DNA of 64,000 nt from Quadrisphaera sp. INWT6 (GCF_015390235.1 NZ_VUOH01000004.1:186001-250000); one strand, 5' to 3'. Positions 32,787-41,493 are shown, counted from the first letter of the stretch. Notes: generated from the sequence alone by a model not told the origin. Made by a program: numbers and translations.

Positions 32787-33368
32787 ATGTCAGCGGTGGC
32801 CAACACGCAGGACGACGAACACCCCCCGCCCGTCCCCGCATCCGCGGTGCCGGCAGAGCCGGCGGGGCCGGCGTTCGACGAGCTGTTCGTCCAGCGGTGG
32901 GGAGCGACCGTCCAGCTCGCGCTGCTCCTCGTCGACGACGAGCCCAGCGCCGAGGACGTCGCGCAGGAGGCGTTCACCGGGCTGCTGCGGCACTGGCACC
33001 AGCTCGGCGACCTGAGCCGCGCGCAGTCCTACCTCAACAGGGCGGTGGTCAACGGCGCCCGCTCGGCGCTGCGTCGCCGTCGCACCGCCCGCGCGTGGAC
33101 CCCGCCGCACGCCACCCCCGACCCCTCGGCCGAGGAGCTCGCCCTCCTCGGCGACGAGCGCCGCGAGGTGTTCGCCGCGGTCGCCGCGCTCCCGCTGCGC
33201 CAGCGCGAGGTGGTGGTGCTGCGCTACTGGTCCCAGCTCGACGAGGCCGCCACCGCGGAGGCCATGGGCATCACCCGCGGCACCGTGAAGTCCACCGCCC
33301 ACAAGGCCATGGCTGCGCTGCACCGCCGGCTCGGTGGCCCCTCGACGTCCGCAGGAGGTCTGCGATGA
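32787..33368 (+). CDS. SigE family (SigE-type ECF) RNA polymerase sigma factor
   Basis: 193 residues. Region 2: FDELFVQRWGATVQLALLLVDDEPSAEDVAQEAFTGLLRHWHQL. Region 4: LPLRQREVVVLRYWSQLDEAATAEAMGITRGTVKSTAHKAMAALHRRL, the recognition helix being RGTVKSTAHKA. This is the SigE-like ECF group of actinobacteria. Start: ATG at 32787 (GTG at 32784 also possible); GAGGAG lies 9 bases before it. Its stop overlaps the ATG of the next gene, which encodes a membrane protein that may hold the sigma factor. Confidence 0.9.
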   Translation: MSAVANTQDDEHPPPVPASAVPAEPAGPAFDELFVQRWGATVQLALLLVDDEPSAEDVAQEAFTGLLRHWHQLGDLSRAQSYLNRAVVNGARSALRRRRTARAWTPPHATPDPSAEELALLGDERREVFAAVAALPLRQREVVVLRYWSQLDEAATAEAMGITRGTVKSTAHKAMAALHRRLGGPSTSAGGLR

Positions 33369-34822
33369 GCTCGCCCCACGACCCGACCGACCGCCCGGCT
33401 GACGACCCGACCGACGAGGCGCTGCAGCGCCGGGTCGCAGACGCGCTGGGCGCCCGCGCCGCACTGACGACCACCACCCTGGAACCCGGAGCGCTGGGGG
33501 AGCGCCTCGCTCGCGTGCACGCCGGCGCGGCGGACGGCACGGGCGGCAGCGGTCCCGCCGCCGCGACCGCCGTCGTCGAGCTGGCGGGGGCTGAGGACGA
33601 CGACGCGTCACCGAGGCGCTGGCGCCCGCGCCTGGTGGTCGCGGCGGTGGCGTCGGTGGCGGCTGCCGCGGTCATCGTGGCGGCTGTGCTGAGCACCCTG
33701 CACGACGGCAGCAGTGCACCGGCCCCGGCGGCCACCGCCCAGCCGTCGCCGTCGCCCTCGTACCCGGGGGAGGAGTGGTCGGGGTTCTACGGACTGGCGC
33801 ACGCGCAGTGGCCGTCCGACCTCGAGGGGGTCGCCCCGCTCGGGGACGACGTGGTGGAGGGGTCGGTGCGGATGATCGCCCAGCTCGGCCGGGTGAAGTA
33901 CTGGGCGGGCCTCACCAGCGACGGCGGGGTGTGCTGGAAGGTCCTCGGGCCGGGCGCTGACGAGGGCGGCTGCGCTCCGGAGGCCGCGCTGGCGGAGCCG
34001 GTGGAGATCTCCGACGGGTCCGTCGCGCCCCGGGTGTGGCTCGTGCCGGCCGACGCGCCCGACGCCGAGACCGAGCCCCTGACGGCAGCGGGCGTCGTCC
34101 CCTACGTCCACGGCGTGTGGGTGGAGGCGAGCGCGTCGACACCCCCGCTGGACAGGTACGCGCAGCTGCGGGCTGCCCCGACCGCCGCGGACGAGAGGGC
34201 GGCGGGCTTCGAGTACGCGGGGATCAACGCGATCGTGCCGGGCTCCCTGCGGCTCCTCCACGAAGGAGAGGAGGGCGCCTTCGTCGTCGGGGCCCTGCCG
34301 CTGGGGGAGTTCTGCTTCTTCCACCTCGTGCCGGGGGTCAGCGGGAGCACCTGCCAGTCGCCGCAGCAGCTGGCTGGCGAAGGGACCACGGTCTCGATCG
34401 AGGACCAGGAGTCGAACGACCTCGCGACCGCGTGGCTGGTCCCGGACGACCTCGACACCTCCGGCTGGCCGGCTCTGGGGCGCAGGCAGCTGGCGCAGAA
34501 CCTCTGGTACGAGAGGAAGCCCATCCCCGCGTACACGCCGGAGCCCGTGAGGTCGCTGACCCCCGAGGAGGAGCAGGCGCTGCGCGAGCAGCAGGACGAG
34601 CTCGTCCAGCAGGCGAGCGCGAGCGGCCGCCCCGCTCCGGAGGTCACCGGGCTCTCGGAGGCGGAGGCGACCTGGGTCCTGGACCGCTACCACATCCCGG
34701 TCACCGAGGTCACGGTCCGGGACGCGGGCTCGGCCTCCTCGGGGATGGTCGTCAAGGCCACGCCCGGCACCGACCAGGTGGTGCCGGAGGGCGCCGGCGT
34801 CCACCTCTTCATCGCGAGGTAG
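33365..34822 (+). CDS. Membrane protein with C-terminal PASTA-like domain, candidate anti-sigma factor
   Basis: 485 residues. The cytoplasmic N-terminus (about 1-95) begins ALQRRVADALGARAALTTTTLEPGALGERL and is followed by a basic stretch and a helix (LVVAAVASVAAAAVIVAAVL). Outside lies a Pro/Ser linker, a beta-rich domain with paired cysteines (GGVCWKVLG, GGCAPEAAL, EFCFFHLVPGVSGSTCQSP), a Glu-rich helix (LTPEEEQALREQQDELV) and a PASTA-like end (PEVTGLSEAEATWVLDRY, GMVVKATPGTDQVVPEGAGV). No zinc-anti-sigma HxxxCxxC motif was seen. Start ATG at 33365, overlapping the sigma gene (ATGA), so the two are co-made. Confidence 0.7.
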   Translation: MSSPHDPTDRPADDPTDEALQRRVADALGARAALTTTTLEPGALGERLARVHAGAADGTGGSGPAAATAVVELAGAEDDDASPRRWRPRLVVAAVASVAAAAVIVAAVLSTLHDGSSAPAPAATAQPSPSPSYPGEEWSGFYGLAHAQWPSDLEGVAPLGDDVVEGSVRMIAQLGRVKYWAGLTSDGGVCWKVLGPGADEGGCAPEAALAEPVEISDGSVAPRVWLVPADAPDAETEPLTAAGVVPYVHGVWVEASASTPPLDRYAQLRAAPTAADERAAGFEYAGINAIVPGSLRLLHEGEEGAFVVGALPLGEFCFFHLVPGVSGSTCQSPQQLAGEGTTVSIEDQESNDLATAWLVPDDLDTSGWPALGRRQLAQNLWYERKPIPAYTPEPVRSLTPEEEQALREQQDELVQQASASGRPAPEVTGLSEAEATWVLDRYHIPVTEVTVRDAGSASSGMVVKATPGTDQVVPEGAGVHLFIAR

Positions 34823-35008
34823 GTGCAACAGCTCCGGCGGCATCGGTGTCGTGGTGGTGTCCGGGCGCGTCGCCGGGCGCCCGGACGCTGATGACGACGG
34901 ACGAGCGGAGGACGTCGACGGTCCTGCTGGCCCTGCGCGGCACCGCGGAGCTCCCTCGGCGCAGCCGCTGCACCCGTGGCGGTGGAAGACCACCGACCGA
35001 GCGGCACG

Positions 35009-35172
35009 CTGGCCAGCCAGGCGCCGGCAGTCACCGGCTTTCCGCCGAAGACGACGGCGAGGTGGGCCAGCGCTGCGAGGGAGACAGCCAGCAGAACCAC
35101 GCCCAGCCGCACCGACCTGGGACCGGTCCTCGACGTCGTCCCCCGTCGTGGGTGCTGGCTGCCGCGTCCTGC
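35009..35172. repeat. Block A of a duplicated segment (decayed copy of a 52-residue membrane gene)
   Basis: Very similar to block B at about 45083-45260, same orientation, 10 kb away. Both contain, on the minus strand, the start of a small membrane protein: LRVVLLAV in B, LGVVLLAVSLAALAHLAVVFGG in A. They share a 24-base end identical in both (35149-35172). Here the reading frame runs on into unrelated arginine-rich sequence, so the copy is decayed. The rest of the gap 34823-35219 shows no gene. Confidence 0.7.
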
Positions 35173-35219
35173 GCCCCGGTCCCAGCACTGCTGCGCTCCC
35201 GCTGGCACGAGCGGTGGTG

Positions 35220-35675
35220 TCAGGGGTGCAGGCGCGCACCCTTCGTGATGCGGTCCACCGCGTTGCGGGGCCCGCGCACCGCCAGTCCCACGAGGTCGAG
35301 GTCGGCGGCCGCCACGGCGGCCACGGCCGCCCGGTTGGCGGCGTCGTGCCCGGTGGAGAAGAGGTCGCGCGTGTAGACCGCCGTCGGGACCTCCCGCTGC
35401 GCCGCCTTCGCGCGAGCGGTGGCGAGCTGCTCACCGGTGGCCGTCATCACCAGCACCGGCTGGCGCAGCATCGGCAGGTAGGTGCCGCCGTCCGCGTCGC
35501 GGTACGGCTCACCCACCAGGCCCGGCGCGCTGGCCGCGATGCCGCTGGCGAGGAAGGCGGTGACGTTGAGCTCCTGCCAGGGCAGCAGCCCTTCGCGCAG
35601 GACGACGACCACCTTGGTGTCGAACACCTCGGGCTCGACGACGACGGGCGCGGGTGCTCCTGGTGCTGTGTCCAC
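35220..35675 (-). CDS. DUF2000 family protein
   Basis: 151 residues. The DUF2000 pattern is clear: FDTKVVVVLREGLLPWQELNVTAFLASGIA at the start (a strand and helix with the conserved W-Q-x-L-N), then a turn GEPYRDADGGTYLPMLRQPVLVMTA, YTRDLFSTGHDAANRAAV and the final LVGLAVRGPRNAVDRIT. Family members are small alpha/beta proteins linked to peptidyl-tRNA hydrolase-like folds, without a known reaction. Start GTG or ATG at 35675, divergent from an AraC gene 49 bp away. Confidence 0.85.
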   Translation of the reverse strand: MDTAPGAPAPVVVEPEVFDTKVVVVLREGLLPWQELNVTAFLASGIAASAPGLVGEPYRDADGGTYLPMLRQPVLVMTATGEQLATARAKAAQREVPTAVYTRDLFSTGHDAANRAAVAAVAAADLDLVGLAVRGPRNAVDRITKGARLHP

Positions 35676-35724
35676 CCCGTCAGCGTGCAGCCGGGCCGGC
35701 GGCGGGGTCTTGTACGTTCCTGAC

Positions 35725-36633
35725 GTGGCCGAGCAGGTCCAGGTGTGGCGCCCGCCGGTGCCCCTCGTCCGCGAGGTGCTGCACGCCCGCTTCGAGACCC
35801 ACGCCTACCCCGCGCACACGCACGCCGAGTGGACGGTGCTGCTCGTGGACCACGGCGCCGTCACCTACGCCCTGGGGCGCGAGTCGCATCTGGCCGCCCC
35901 CGCCTCAGTGACGCTGCTGCCTCCGGGGGTGCCGCACGACGGGCGCTCGGCGGTGCGTGGACGCGCCTTTCTCAAGCGGGTCCTGTACGTCGAGGAGAGC
36001 TGGCTGCCGTCGTGGGCCGTGGGTGCGGCGGCAGCGCTGCCCACCGCCGCTGGGGAGGCCGCGCTGGCGGCCGCTGCTGAGTTCCACGCGTCCGTGCTCG
36101 ATCCCCGCGAGGCGCTGAGCGCGGAGGGAGCGCTGCTGCACCTGCGCCAGAGCCTTCTCGGGCACCTCGGCCAGGCACCCAGCCAGGTCAGCGACGCGCC
36201 GCTCGCGCGGCGGCTGCGCGAGCTGCTCGAAGACCGGCTGACCGAGACCTTCACGCTGGTCGAGGCGGGTCGGGTGCTGGGGGCCCACCCGAGCCACCTG
36301 GTGCGGGTGTTCTCCCGGGCCTACGGCATCCCGCCCCACCGCTACGTGGTCGGACGCAGGGTCGACCTGGCCCGGCGGATGCTGCTGGGCGGTCACACGC
36401 CCACCGAGGCCGCTGCGCTGGCCGGCTTCCACGACCAGGCCCACCTGACCCGGCACTTCCGCCGGACCCTCGGGACGACGCCCGGCACCTTCACCGGGGC
36501 CACCCGCCCCTCACCCGGGCCGGCCAGACTCGACCCGGACTGGCTCGCCGTGGGCCGAGCTGGTGGATGCCGCCGGGAAAGACGTGCAGGCCGGCAGAGC
36601 CGCGCTCCGGTAGAACGGGCGCTCGGACCGTGA
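35725..36633 (+). CDS. AraC family transcriptional regulator
   Basis: 302 residues. The N-terminal cupin sensor has HTHAEWTVLLVDHGAVTYALG and LLPPGVPHDGRS. The C-terminal double HTH reads FTLVEAGRVLGAHPSHLVRVFSRAYGIPPHRYVVGRRVDLARRMLLGG and PTEAAALAGFHDQAHLTRHFRRTLGTTPGTF, the AraC signature. A basic tail of about 25 residues follows, more arginine-rich than usual. Start: GTG at 35725. It is divergent from the DUF2000 gene and probably controls it. Confidence 0.9.
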   Translation: MAEQVQVWRPPVPLVREVLHARFETHAYPAHTHAEWTVLLVDHGAVTYALGRESHLAAPASVTLLPPGVPHDGRSAVRGRAFLKRVLYVEESWLPSWAVGAAAALPTAAGEAALAAAAEFHASVLDPREALSAEGALLHLRQSLLGHLGQAPSQVSDAPLARRLRELLEDRLTETFTLVEAGRVLGAHPSHLVRVFSRAYGIPPHRYVVGRRVDLARRMLLGGHTPTEAAALAGFHDQAHLTRHFRRTLGTTPGTFTGATRPSPGPARLDPDWLAVGRAGGCRRERRAGRQSRAPVERALGP

Positions 36634-36673
36634 GGTGCTTCCGTGCAGGCTCACCGAGCGCCATGCTGCGCTC

Positions 36674-37258
36674 ATGTGGCAGTGGCGCCGCTCGTGGTTC
36701 CAGCGTCCCCGGTGGTGGGTGACCTACCTGCTGACCGCAGCCGCTGCCTTCGCTGTGTTCTCAGCACTGGCCCGGCTGGGCGCACCGACTGTCACCACCA
36801 CCCAGGCCGTCTTCCTCGCAGGGGTGGTGTCGGTTGCACCTGCGTGGCGCACCCAGCGCGACCACCGCGCCTGGGAGCAGCTGGAGATGTCTGCCAGCGC
36901 GCCTCGAGCGCAGCTGGAGGCGGCTGAGGCCGTGGTGCGCTACCGGCGGCCCTCCACCTCGGCAGCGGTGCTCGCCGACGCGATCCGCATCGGCGAGTTG
37001 GCGCTGGAGGAGCGCGGCTCACCCCGTGGCGGGTACATCTTGGCCGCTGTGCTGGCCAGTGCTGCAGTGGTGCTCGCGGTGGTGACGTCTTGGTGGTGGG
37101 CGGTGGTGCTCGCGGGCGTCACCGCGCTGGTGGTGGTGGGTGCTGTGCAGGCTGGCGCGCTGGCGCGGCGCGTGGGTGAGGTGCGCGCGCAGCTGGCTGC
37201 GGCCGAGGGCGCCGACGTCGTCATCGACTCTGGCGGCGCGCCAGATGGGCGCGGGTGA
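36674..37258 (+). CDS. Membrane protein with central soluble part
   Basis: 194 residues, start ATG at 36674 (GTG at 36635 possible). Two N-terminal helices (WWVTYLLTAAAAFAVFSALARL and TTQAVFLAGVVSVAPAW), a soluble part with helical character (WEQLEMSASAPRAQLEAAEAVVRYRRPST), then two C-terminal helices (GYILAAVLASAAVVLAVV and WWAVVLAGVTALVVVGAV). No family recognised. It lies at the start of the less codon-biased accessory stretch. Confidence 0.6.
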   Translation: MWQWRRSWFQRPRWWVTYLLTAAAAFAVFSALARLGAPTVTTTQAVFLAGVVSVAPAWRTQRDHRAWEQLEMSASAPRAQLEAAEAVVRYRRPSTSAAVLADAIRIGELALEERGSPRGGYILAAVLASAAVVLAVVTSWWWAVVLAGVTALVVVGAVQAGALARRVGEVRAQLAAAEGADVVIDSGGAPDGRG

Positions 37259-37313
37259 GTACGAGTCCTGCATCCCCCCGGGATGGCGCGGGGGTTGGAG
37301 TGGCGGAGCGCAG

Positions 37314-37342
37314 GGGAGGCATCTCGCTGACCACCGCTCAGC
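37314..37342. repeat. 29-bp unit, first (3' part conserved)
   Basis: Carries the CTCGCTGACCACCGCT part of the 29-bp unit. The left arm is degenerate. The stop codon of the 37338-37559 reading frame lies within it. Confidence 0.5.
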
Positions 37343-37559
37343 GGAGGATCGGCAGCGCTCTTGGTGACGGCGGCACGTCGACCAGCCCGTGGATTCTGAG
37401 CAGCGCACCGGTGCTGCCGGCCGTGGGCGGGCCAGCGCTCATCAGGATCCGCAGAGGCCGCCACCGGAACCCGCACATGGTGGTGTCGACATCGACGAGC
37501 CAGCACCACCCCCGGTGGGAAGGGACAGCCAGCGCCAGGACAGCGCTGCTCAACTCCAC
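37338..37559 (-). CDS. Hypothetical 73-residue protein
   Basis: Third codon positions are GC-rich and residues look natural (VLALAVPSHRGWCWLVDVDT, MCGFRWRPLRILMSAGPP). It could be a real small protein or a frame-shifted part of an upstream lipoprotein-like frame that begins at a GTG near 37629 and has LAGCGG. Its stop lies in a 29-bp unit. The remainder of the gap 37560-37774 shows no gene. Confidence 0.3.
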   Translation of the reverse strand: MELSSAVLALAVPSHRGWCWLVDVDTTMCGFRWRPLRILMSAGPPTAGSTGALLRIHGLVDVPPSPRALPILR

Positions 37560-37774
37560 CGCACCCCGCCAGTGGTGCAGTGCCGCCTGCTGCTGCGAGA
37601 ACGGCCGCGGCTAGGCGCGGATGGATCACCGCTGAGGCGTCACGGTGAAGCGCACTAGCCGAGGGTGGCTGCTTCAGGAGGCGTCTACCAGCACGATCGC
37701 GTGACGACTACTCGCCGAAGGCGACGTGGCCTATCGGAGGGCCTGGGGGCGTGGCGACTCCTGGACCGAGATCC

Positions 37775-38215
37775 TCACGATGGTCGCTGGGTACCTGCAG
37801 CTCGGCGCGCGAGGGCGATGCGTTCGCGCAGGGCCGGGTCAATCTCGACGTCATGCCTCAGGCCCGCCAAGGCTTCGGCGCTCACCGCCACGCCAGCACC
37901 CTCAGCCACCAGGCTCAGGGCGCTCCAGTGCCACCTCGCCTCTTGCTCCTGGGAACCTTCGGGTGGCGGCTCATCGGGTCCGACGACGGCTCGAGCCTGC
38001 TCGGTGAGGTTCTCGAGTGAGGTCGCTGCCCAGAGGTCAGTGAGGCCCATCAAGGTGGCTGACCACCCGCGGTCGTCGAGCAGCGTGATGCGGTGCCCCC
38101 CCTGGAGCTCGAGCTGGTGCAGAGCGCGGACTGACATCGTTCGCTCGGTGTTGGACTCGGGGCCGGCTTCGGTGTCCATCCTGATGGAGGTCACCAGTCG
38201 CTGGGGGATGTGCAC
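37775..38215 (-). CDS. Hypothetical soluble protein
   Basis: 146 residues if GTG at 38215 is used. It has an N-terminal strand part (VRALHQLELQGGHRITLLDDRGWSATLM), a helix with SLENLTEQARAVVGPDEPPP, and a C-terminal helical end (LRHDVEIDPALRERIALARRAAG). This order (LDDRGW, VVGPDEP, LPHDV-like) is seen in small actinobacterial hypothetical proteins, but no name can be given. The start is uncertain; ATG codons lie further in. The next gene on this strand begins 110 bp upstream. Confidence 0.55.
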   Translation of the reverse strand: MHIPQRLVTSIRMDTEAGPESNTERTMSVRALHQLELQGGHRITLLDDRGWSATLMGLTDLWAATSLENLTEQARAVVGPDEPPPEGSQEQEARWHWSALSLVAEGAGVAVSAEALAGLRHDVEIDPALRERIALARRAAGTQRPS

Positions 38216-38286
38216 GGCTCCAGGATGGTTGGCCGGCGGTGCAGACGAGGCGCCGCCAGTCACTGTCTCACCGGCGGCCGCTGCCC

Positions 38287-38315
38287 GGTCAGCGTCTTGC
38301 TGACCACCCTCCTTC
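38287..38315. repeat. 29-bp palindromic unit
   Basis: GGTCAGCG-TCT-TGCTGACC (38287-38305; one G/T change in the right arm), then ACCCTCCTTC. Lies between the stop of the DUF3592 gene and the start of the next leftward gene. Confidence 0.8.
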
Positions 38316-38324
38316 GGAGCGTCG

Positions 38325-38840
38325 TCACATTCGGGCTGCATCGGTGGTCACACGACGCAGCAGTCGCAGGCCAGCCAGCGTTCTGGCCAGCTGCCACAGG
38401 CCCACACCTGTGATCAGCCCACCGAAGAAGACCCACACCGGCTCTGGCGCGTCCACATCCGCGCGGCTGCCGAAGGCGAACGACTGCGGGTCATCAGGGT
38501 CGTACACCACCGGCAACGTCTTGCCGATCGCGTACTGGCCACCGGGGCGCTGGTCATCAGCAATCACCACTTGCCCGCCGGCAGCGGTGAACTGGATGCT
38601 CACCCGCGGGCCACCAGGCCCAGTGGTCTCGATCCGGGTGATACGCGCATCGGTCTGCACCCCCTGCGTGTGCAGCTGCACCGCTCGGGCATCAGCGCCG
38701 GGACCAGAGCGCAGGATCGCGAACCCGATGAGCAGGAGCAGTGCAGCCAGCACCCCCGCCAGCAGCCACTCCCACTCCGTGCCCGGCCAGCGCCACAGGC
38801 TGATCGGCTCAGTACGCGCGCTGGGCTCGGCCGAGCTCAT
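38325..38840 (-). CDS. DUF3592 family membrane protein
   Basis: 171 residues. N-terminal helix (WEWLLAGVLAALLLLIGFAIL), a strand domain typical of DUF3592 (GVQTDARITRIETTGPGGPRVSIQFTAAGGQVVI and IGKTLPVVYDPDDPQSFAFG with the Y-D-P-x-D-P motif), then a C-terminal helix (PVWVFFGGLITGVGLWQLA). The external strand domain lies between two helices. Function unknown. Start: GTG or ATG at 38840, overlapping the stop of the upstream gene by 4 bases. Confidence 0.85.
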   Translation of the reverse strand: MSSAEPSARTEPISLWRWPGTEWEWLLAGVLAALLLLIGFAILRSGPGADARAVQLHTQGVQTDARITRIETTGPGGPRVSIQFTAAGGQVVIADDQRPGGQYAIGKTLPVVYDPDDPQSFAFGSRADVDAPEPVWVFFGGLITGVGLWQLARTLAGLRLLRRVTTDAARM

Positions 38841-39550
38841 CTGCGCTGCCCCGCCGCATCGGTGTCAGCGGCGTCAACCGACCACAGGTACCGGTCCAGG
38901 AACCGTTCAGCGGCCCCCCTCTCGCGTAGCAGCCGCACCGATGCGGTCGCGAAGAGCACCAAGCAGAGCACCCACACCCACAAGAACACCGGCCGCTGGG
39001 GAGCCCCAACGGCCTGAGCGGCGACGTTCGTGATCGACCCGCAGATCGTCAGCACGTACCCCCACGGCCGCAGGAGCCCTGCGGCCACTGCCAGCAGGAC
39101 CACCATGCGCTGGTCGTCTGCGGTGTCCACGGGCAGCTGGCCGCGCAGCTGGCGCATCACCAGTCGTCGCTCGGGCCGGTCCAGGAGGCTCAACGGACCG
39201 CGGGCAGCAGCTCGCCAGGTGCCGCTGCGCACGATGACGACGACGCCGGTCACCAGCAGGGCTAGGCCGAGGACGGTCAGGCCAAGCTGCAGCTCCAGAC
39301 GCGTCTGGGACGTGCCGGAGGCTGAGGCACCGGAGGCCAGGTGTCGCCCGTAGGCCAGCACCAGGCCGGTGGCTGTGAGAGACAGGACGACTGCGGCTGA
39401 GGCTGCCTCGTCTCGGCGGGCCCGCCGAGCCTGACCATCTCGAGGCGGCAAGGCGATGGTGCGAGCGATGGCGAGGGCGTGTTGCCACTGCCCCTGGCCG
39501 GCGGCCTGGGTCAACGGGAGCGGCGCTGGCTGGGAGGGGTCGGGCGCCAT
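38837..39550 (-). CDS. Membrane protein, upstream partner of the DUF3592 gene
   Basis: 237 residues, start ATG at 39550. Helices: AASAAVVLSLTATGLVLAY, LGLTVLGLALLVTGVVVIV, MVVLLAVAAGLLRPWGYVLTICG and VFLWVWVLCLVLFATASV. A cytoplasmic loop RPERRLVMRQLRGQLPVDTADDQR between helices 2 and 3 is likely the functional part. It overlaps the DUF3592 gene by 4 bases, so the two are probably co-translated. The gap upstream (39551-39852) shows no gene and holds one short GGGGACCGCTCACCGG motif at 39729. Confidence 0.65.
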   Translation of the reverse strand: MAPDPSQPAPLPLTQAAGQGQWQHALAIARTIALPPRDGQARRARRDEAASAAVVLSLTATGLVLAYGRHLASGASASGTSQTRLELQLGLTVLGLALLVTGVVVIVRSGTWRAAARGPLSLLDRPERRLVMRQLRGQLPVDTADDQRMVVLLAVAAGLLRPWGYVLTICGSITNVAAQAVGAPQRPVFLWVWVLCLVLFATASVRLLRERGAAERFLDRYLWSVDAADTDAAGQRR

Positions 39551-39852
39551 GAGTGCTCCAGTGGTGTGAGTGCTTCGCCGCAAGGTAGTGCGCTCAGGCT
39601 CTTGTCGCCGCAGCAGGTGGTCCAGGTGTGGAGCCTGCTCGAGGAGCCGATCTCGTGCTGGCGGCGGCACGCTCCGGGTGGGTCGTCGCGCCTCGGTCTT
39701 GTTTTGAGAGTCGTGGGGGCGCGCCACTGGGGACCGCTCACCGGACGGCTACGTGCTCGCTGGAGACATCGGGCCGACGTGGTGGTCACGGTCGCCTCAT
39801 GATGAGGGGCTGGCGTGACGAAACCGATGGATTCGGGACGAACCGTGCCTGC

Positions 39853-40845
39853 ATGCTGACCTCTGTGGAGAGCGGCGGGGGGCAGCAGGCGTACGACGAG
39901 GGGTACGACCTCGCTGAGGAGGGTCGCCACGTGGAGGCGATCGAAGCTTTCCGTCGTGCTGCTGAAGTAGGCCACCCCGATGCCCTGTTGGGCTGGGGGA
40001 ACTCGCTGTACGCCCTTGACCGCAACGCCGAGGCCGCGCAGGTCTTTGCCCGCGCCGAAGCTGAGGGTGATGTCAGTGCTGTGCTCAACCTCGGTCTGGC
40101 GCTTGACGCGACCGGTGACCGCGAAGCCGCCGAGCTGGCCTACCGGCGTGCCCACGACGCTGGCGACCCGAAGGCCCGCGCGGTGCTAGCCGACCTGTGG
40201 CGTTGGCACGGACGCCCCGATGATGCCCGTGCCCTGCTGCGCGAAGCAGCAGAGCGCGGCGACCCGTACGCGGCTGGGTACCTCGGGTGCTGGCTCTACC
40301 TCGACGCCGACCACGGCCTGCAGCACGGCGGCGAGCGCGAGGCCGAGTCCGTGATCGAGGCCCTGCTGCGCGCGGGCGCGGAGGTCGACGACGACGCGTG
40401 CGGTGATCTGGGGTGGCTCCTGCGGCGTCGCGGTGATCTCGATGAGGCAGAGCAGGTGCTGCGCACGGGCCACGAGCGCGGTGCGCTCGACTGCTCCATC
40501 AAGTTGGCCTTCCTGCTGGAGGAAGACCGCGGCGATGTGGCTGCGGCGGAGGTGGTGCTGCGGGTGGCCGTCGAGGGCGGTGAGCGGAACGCCTACAACA
40601 ACCTCGCGAACCTGTTGTGTGACCGGGGCCTGCTGCTGGAGGCTGAGCGGCTCTACCGGGAGGGCGCCGCGCGCGGTGATGCGGTGGCCCGTCAGAACCT
40701 GCGGCGCCTGCGCCGCGACCACCACCGCCAGCTCGGGCGCGCTCACCGTCGAGAACATCGCCGTACGTCTCAGACTGAAGCGTCCCGGGTTCGCTGCCGT
40801 TTCCTTGTGAGCAAGGATGGCGGGGAGGCCGTCGCTGTCGAGTGA
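39853..40845 (+). CDS. Sel1/TPR-repeat protein
   Basis: 330 residues. Helical repeats of about 35 residues, for example AYDEGYDLAEEGRHVEAIEAFRRAAEVGHPDALLGWGN, LGLALDATGDREAAELAYRRAHDAGDPKA and LADLWRWHGRPDDARALLREAAERGDPYAAGYLG. These are Sel1-like/TPR motifs used for protein contacts. The tail (after about 290) is arginine-rich. Start: ATG at 39853 is assumed, with ATG at 39799/39802 as alternatives; none has a clear ribosome site. Three tandem 29-bp units follow just beyond the stop. Confidence 0.7.
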   Translation: MLTSVESGGGQQAYDEGYDLAEEGRHVEAIEAFRRAAEVGHPDALLGWGNSLYALDRNAEAAQVFARAEAEGDVSAVLNLGLALDATGDREAAELAYRRAHDAGDPKARAVLADLWRWHGRPDDARALLREAAERGDPYAAGYLGCWLYLDADHGLQHGGEREAESVIEALLRAGAEVDDDACGDLGWLLRRRGDLDEAEQVLRTGHERGALDCSIKLAFLLEEDRGDVAAAEVVLRVAVEGGERNAYNNLANLLCDRGLLLEAERLYREGAARGDAVARQNLRRLRRDHHRQLGRAHRREHRRTSQTEASRVRCRFLVSKDGGEAVAVE

Positions 40846-40866
40846 GAGCGACGACGCCTTGACGAG

Positions 40867-40953
40867 CGTGAGTTCCTCGCTGACTACCGCTGTCCGGTCA
40901 GCGTCTCGCTTATCACCGCCGCCCGGTCGGCCTCCCGCTGACCGCCGTCGAAC
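40867..40953. repeat. Three tandem 29-bp units
   Basis: Unit starts at 40867, 40896 and 40925, exactly 29 bp apart. The first has a degenerate left arm, the second is GGTCAGCG-TCT-CGCTTATC, and the third is GGTCGGCC-TCC-CGCTGACC. The arrangement suggests units amplify head to tail. Lies 21 bp after the Sel1-like gene. Confidence 0.85.
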
Positions 40954-41055
40954 GGGCCGCGAGCTACTCGCTCAGACACAGCCGGGCAAGTGCAACGCGC
41001 ACGTGGCCACCGGCGTCTTGCTCTCGTCCCCAGCCAGGCTCACGGAGGAGTGCCG

Positions 41056-41493
41056 GTGCTTCGACGCATCGCTCTGCCAGCCGCGGCACTGCTCACCTGC
41101 GTCGCAGGTGCAGCGGCGTGCTCGTCGTCGGGATCACGGCTCACGCTGGATGACGGCACGGCGGTTTTCGTCGGTGAGGCGTACGACGGCGCCGTCGCCG
41201 CGATCGGCATTCCCGGCACCGTCGTGCGGCTCGACGGTGACTGCTGGGGGCTCGACGACGGAGGCTCGGGCCTTGACGTCCTCGTCCTGGAGCACGGTAC
41301 GACCGTGTCCGAGGACGGCGGCGGTGTCGTCACCCCGGACGGGGTCGAGCTGCACGTGGGCGATGACATCTACGGGGGTGCAGGTGTCGTCGTCGACAGC
41401 GGCCTCGTGGAGCAGTGGCGCGAGGAGCTGCCCGTGTGCTTCTCAGAACGGGGGCTTGCAGCGGTCAGCGACATCGAGGTCGAGATCCAGTAA
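41056..41493 (+). CDS. Lipoprotein of unknown function
   Basis: 145 residues. Signal with lipobox: LRRIALPAAALLTCVAGAAACSSS. The mature part is a small beta-rich domain with two cysteines (DGDCWGLDDGG and ELPVCFSERG) and acidic strands (GTAVFVGEAYDGAVAAIGIPG, VELHVGDDIYGGAGVVVDSG). The start was set at GTG 41056 because GGAGGA lies 6 bases upstream. No family recognised. The 41494-41843 gap holds a 41499-41535 stretch similar to the 29-bp units but no gene. Confidence 0.65.
   Translation: MLRRIALPAAALLTCVAGAAACSSSGSRLTLDDGTAVFVGEAYDGAVAAIGIPGTVVRLDGDCWGLDDGGSGLDVLVLEHGTTVSEDGGGVVTPDGVELHVGDDIYGGAGVVVDSGLVEQWREELPVCFSERGLAAVSDIEVEIQ

Noticed and set aside
37560..37629. Lipoprotein-like frame starting GTG near 37629 with LAGCGG
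   Set aside because: No basic signal-peptide start, no ribosome site, and the frame becomes arginine-rich downstream. It could be the start of a frameshifted gene with 37338-37559, but evidence is thin.
40867..40953. Three tandem 29-bp units as a CRISPR array
   Set aside because: The units abut without spacers and the repeats vary. Spacers of 30-40 bp would be required.
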